6,595 nucleotides of DNA from the NCBI GenBank assembly GCA_020061285.1, contig JAGUYQ010000078.1, positions 1 through 6,595 of the forward strand, read 5' to 3'. Positions within the stretch are counted from its first letter, which is position 1; the number at the start of each line of letters is the position of its first letter. Below, one piece after another: positions 5,371-6,595 of the stretch. Under the pieces are notes generated by a model. The model searched no databases and was not told the DNA's origin. It worked only from the letters and a program-made list of their open reading frames with translations. A program made the position numbers and the translations under genes. This DNA comes from Betaproteobacteria bacterium. GTDB lineage: Bacteria; Pseudomonadota; Gammaproteobacteria; Burkholderiales; UBA9220.

Positions 5371-5718
5371 ATGAAATTCCACGATCTGCCCCTGGGCGCC
5401 CGCTTCGAGCTGGAAGGTGCCGTTTACGTCAAATCCGGCCCGATGCTGGCGAACAAGGAAGGGAGCGGCGAGTCCCGCTTCATGGCCCGCTACAAGATGG
5501 TGACGCCCCTGGATGGAGCAACGGCCAAGCCCAGGGCGGCGAGGGAGCGGCTGCTCAAGGAGGAGGCGGTGCTGGCGGCTTTCGAGGGTTTTCACGGCCA
5601 TTGCCGGGAGGCCCTGGCGGGCTTGGAGGGGGAATTGTCCGCCGAGCGTCTCGCGGGTCTGCTGGCCGGAGTGGAGGAAGCCCGCGCCCGCTTCATCGAA
5701 GTCTTGGGTCAAGGCTGA
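5371..5718 (+). CDS. Unrecognised small protein, beta N-terminus and helical C-terminus
   Basis: I do not recognise this 115-residue protein. Its N-terminal part, MKFHDLPLGARFELEGAVYV followed by KSGPM (1-25), looks like a small beta-rich domain. It is followed by SRFMARYKMVTPLDG (35-49). A basic linker (51-60, KPRAARER) leads to a mainly helical C-terminal half (58-112) with many Ala, Leu and Glu. No transmembrane segment, signal peptide, cysteine cluster or catalytic motif is visible. The ATG lies 3 nt after the nucleotidyltransferase stop, and GGAG (5361-5364) is 6 nt upstream, an excellent ribosome binding site. The gene is therefore very likely real and in the same operon. Codon use and GC match its neighbours. 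Function cannot be assigned; an accessory protein of the preceding pair or an unrelated host protein are both possible. Confidence 0.75.
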   Translation: MKFHDLPLGARFELEGAVYVKSGPMLANKEGSGESRFMARYKMVTPLDGATAKPRAARERLLKEEAVLAAFEGFHGHCREALAGLEGELSAERLAGLLAGVEEARARFIEVLGQG

Positions 5719-5722
5719 GCCC

Positions 5723-6595
5723 GTGCTGACTCCCGCCCAACGCGCCCACCTCCACCGCCTGCGCTGGACCGCCTTCGCCGTGGTGGTGGCGGCGTATATC
5801 CTGTCCTATTTTCACCGCTTCGCCCCGGCGGCCATCGCCGGCGACCTCCAGGGGGCTTTCCACGCCAGCGGGGCGGCCTTGGGCGGCTTGGCGGCGACCT
5901 ATTTCTACGTTTACACCGTGATGCAGATTCCCACCGGGGTGCTGGTGGATACCCTGGGGCCGCGGCGGATCGTGGCGGCGGGTGGGGTAGTGGCGGGGCT
6001 GGGGTCCATCCTTTTCGGCCTGGCGGATTCCCTCGCTGTGGCTTCCATGGGGCGGCTGCTGGTGGGGCTGGGGGTGTCGGTGATGTTCATCGCCCTACTC
6101 AAGCTCAACGCGGCCTGGTTCCGGGAGCGCCATTTCGGCACCCTCACCGGCCTGACCATCCTGATGGGCAACATGGGCGCGGTATTGGCGGCATCGCCCC
6201 TGGCCTGGGTGCTGGGTTTCGTTTCCTGGCGCACGGTGTTCGTCATCGTCGGCGTCAAGTCCCTGCTGTTGGCCGTCCTGGCCTGGTGGCTGGTGCGGGA
6301 CCATCCCGGCCAGGCGGGGCTGCCCACCATGCGGGAGTTGGACGGCAAGGCCGCCCATCCGCCCCATGACCGCCACTGGGTCCACGGCCTGATGGAGGTG
6401 CTGGGCAACCGGCTGACCTGGCCGGGGCTGTTCGTCAACCTGGGGGTGGCGGGCAGCTTTTTCGCTTTCGGCGGCCTGTGGGCGGTGCCCCTGCTGATGA
6501 ACGGCTACGGCCTCGACCGCACCGCCGCCACGGCCCATACCAGCCTGATGCTGGCGGGCTTCGCGGCGGGGGCGTTCTTCATCGGCATCCTGTCG
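5723..6595 (+). CDS. Major facilitator superfamily transporter (3' partial)
   Basis: This is an inner-membrane secondary transporter of the major facilitator superfamily. The frame is open to the window end, giving 291 residues of a protein usually near 400. The GTG at 5723 is chosen because it lies 4 nt after the previous stop, has AAGG (5711-5714) 8 nt upstream, and puts a short basic N-terminus before the first membrane helix. Predicted helices lie at about 16-36, 51-75, 83-102, 106-128, 139-163, 171-191, 235-257 and 270 onward. The loop between helices 2 and 3 carries motif A, GVLVDTLGPRR (72-82). A hydrophilic loop with several His (196-230) separates the two six-helix halves. SYFHRFAPAAIAGDL (28-42) is typical of one MFS subgroup, but the substrate is not predictable. 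It may be read from the same transcript as the upstream genes, without an implied functional link. Confidence 0.9.
   Translation, partial: MLTPAQRAHLHRLRWTAFAVVVAAYILSYFHRFAPAAIAGDLQGAFHASGAALGGLAATYFYVYTVMQIPTGVLVDTLGPRRIVAAGGVVAGLGSILFGLADSLAVASMGRLLVGLGVSVMFIALLKLNAAWFRERHFGTLTGLTILMGNMGAVLAASPLAWVLGFVSWRTVFVIVGVKSLLLAVLAWWLVRDHPGQAGLPTMRELDGKAAHPPHDRHWVHGLMEVLGNRLTWPGLFVNLGVAGSFFAFGGLWAVPLLMNGYGLDRTAATAHTSLMLAGFAAGAFFIGILS

Noticed and set aside
5911..6538. Two minus-strand open frames opposite the transporter gene
   Set aside because: Their translations are Ser/Thr/Arg- or Gln/His-rich frame shadows, while the + strand encodes a clear MFS protein with motif A and membrane helices.
1..6595. 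CRISPR array, tRNA, rRNA, insertion sequence or attachment repeats
   Set aside because: No spaced direct repeats, tRNA-like cloverleaf, transposase frame or flanking repeats could be seen. The window is almost entirely coding.

Overview
The window looks like a GC-rich proteobacterial chromosome. The slyX gene, Shine-Dalgarno-type starts, a sigma70-like promoter and tightly packed, overlapping genes point to a gamma- or betaproteobacterium, but no species can be named. All supported genes are on the + strand. There is no rRNA, tRNA, CRISPR array, insertion sequence or transposase.

Positions 1-3807 hold part of a type I restriction-modification (R-M) operon: the C-terminal 455 residues of the adenine methyltransferase subunit HsdM (cut by the window edge), the specificity subunit HsdS, and a RhuM-family protein. 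The genes are coupled: hsdM/hsdS overlap as TTGA and hsdS/rhuM as ATGA. hsdS is interrupted near its middle. Its first target-recognition domain is in one frame (1365-2015) and its second in the -1 frame (2021-2803). The break lies at a run of seven A that forms a canonical -1 slippery heptamer directly before the TAG stop. The hsdM/hsdS junction has the same geometry with a T run and TGA. The DNA of the recognition domains (about 1400-2680) is clearly more AT-rich than its flanks, as expected where specificity domains are exchanged. No hsdR is present in the window.

Positions 3812-4033 encode SlyX, a small coiled-coil protein, probably host backbone. The only real intergenic gap follows (4034-4123). 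It holds a good sigma70-like promoter whose -10 and predicted start lie inside a perfect 26-bp palindrome. This is very likely the operator of the next genes.

Positions 4124-5718 form a compact cassette: a winged-helix protein, an AbiEii/MNT-like nucleotidyltransferase (ATGA overlap), and an unrecognised 115-residue protein 3 nt further on. A small DNA-binding protein coupled to a nucleotidyltransferase resembles AbiE-type toxin-antitoxin pairs, and this is the most interesting candidate system here, although toxicity cannot be read from sequence. The last gene (5723 to the window end) is the N-terminal 291 residues of a major facilitator superfamily transporter, which runs off the window and may share the same transcript.
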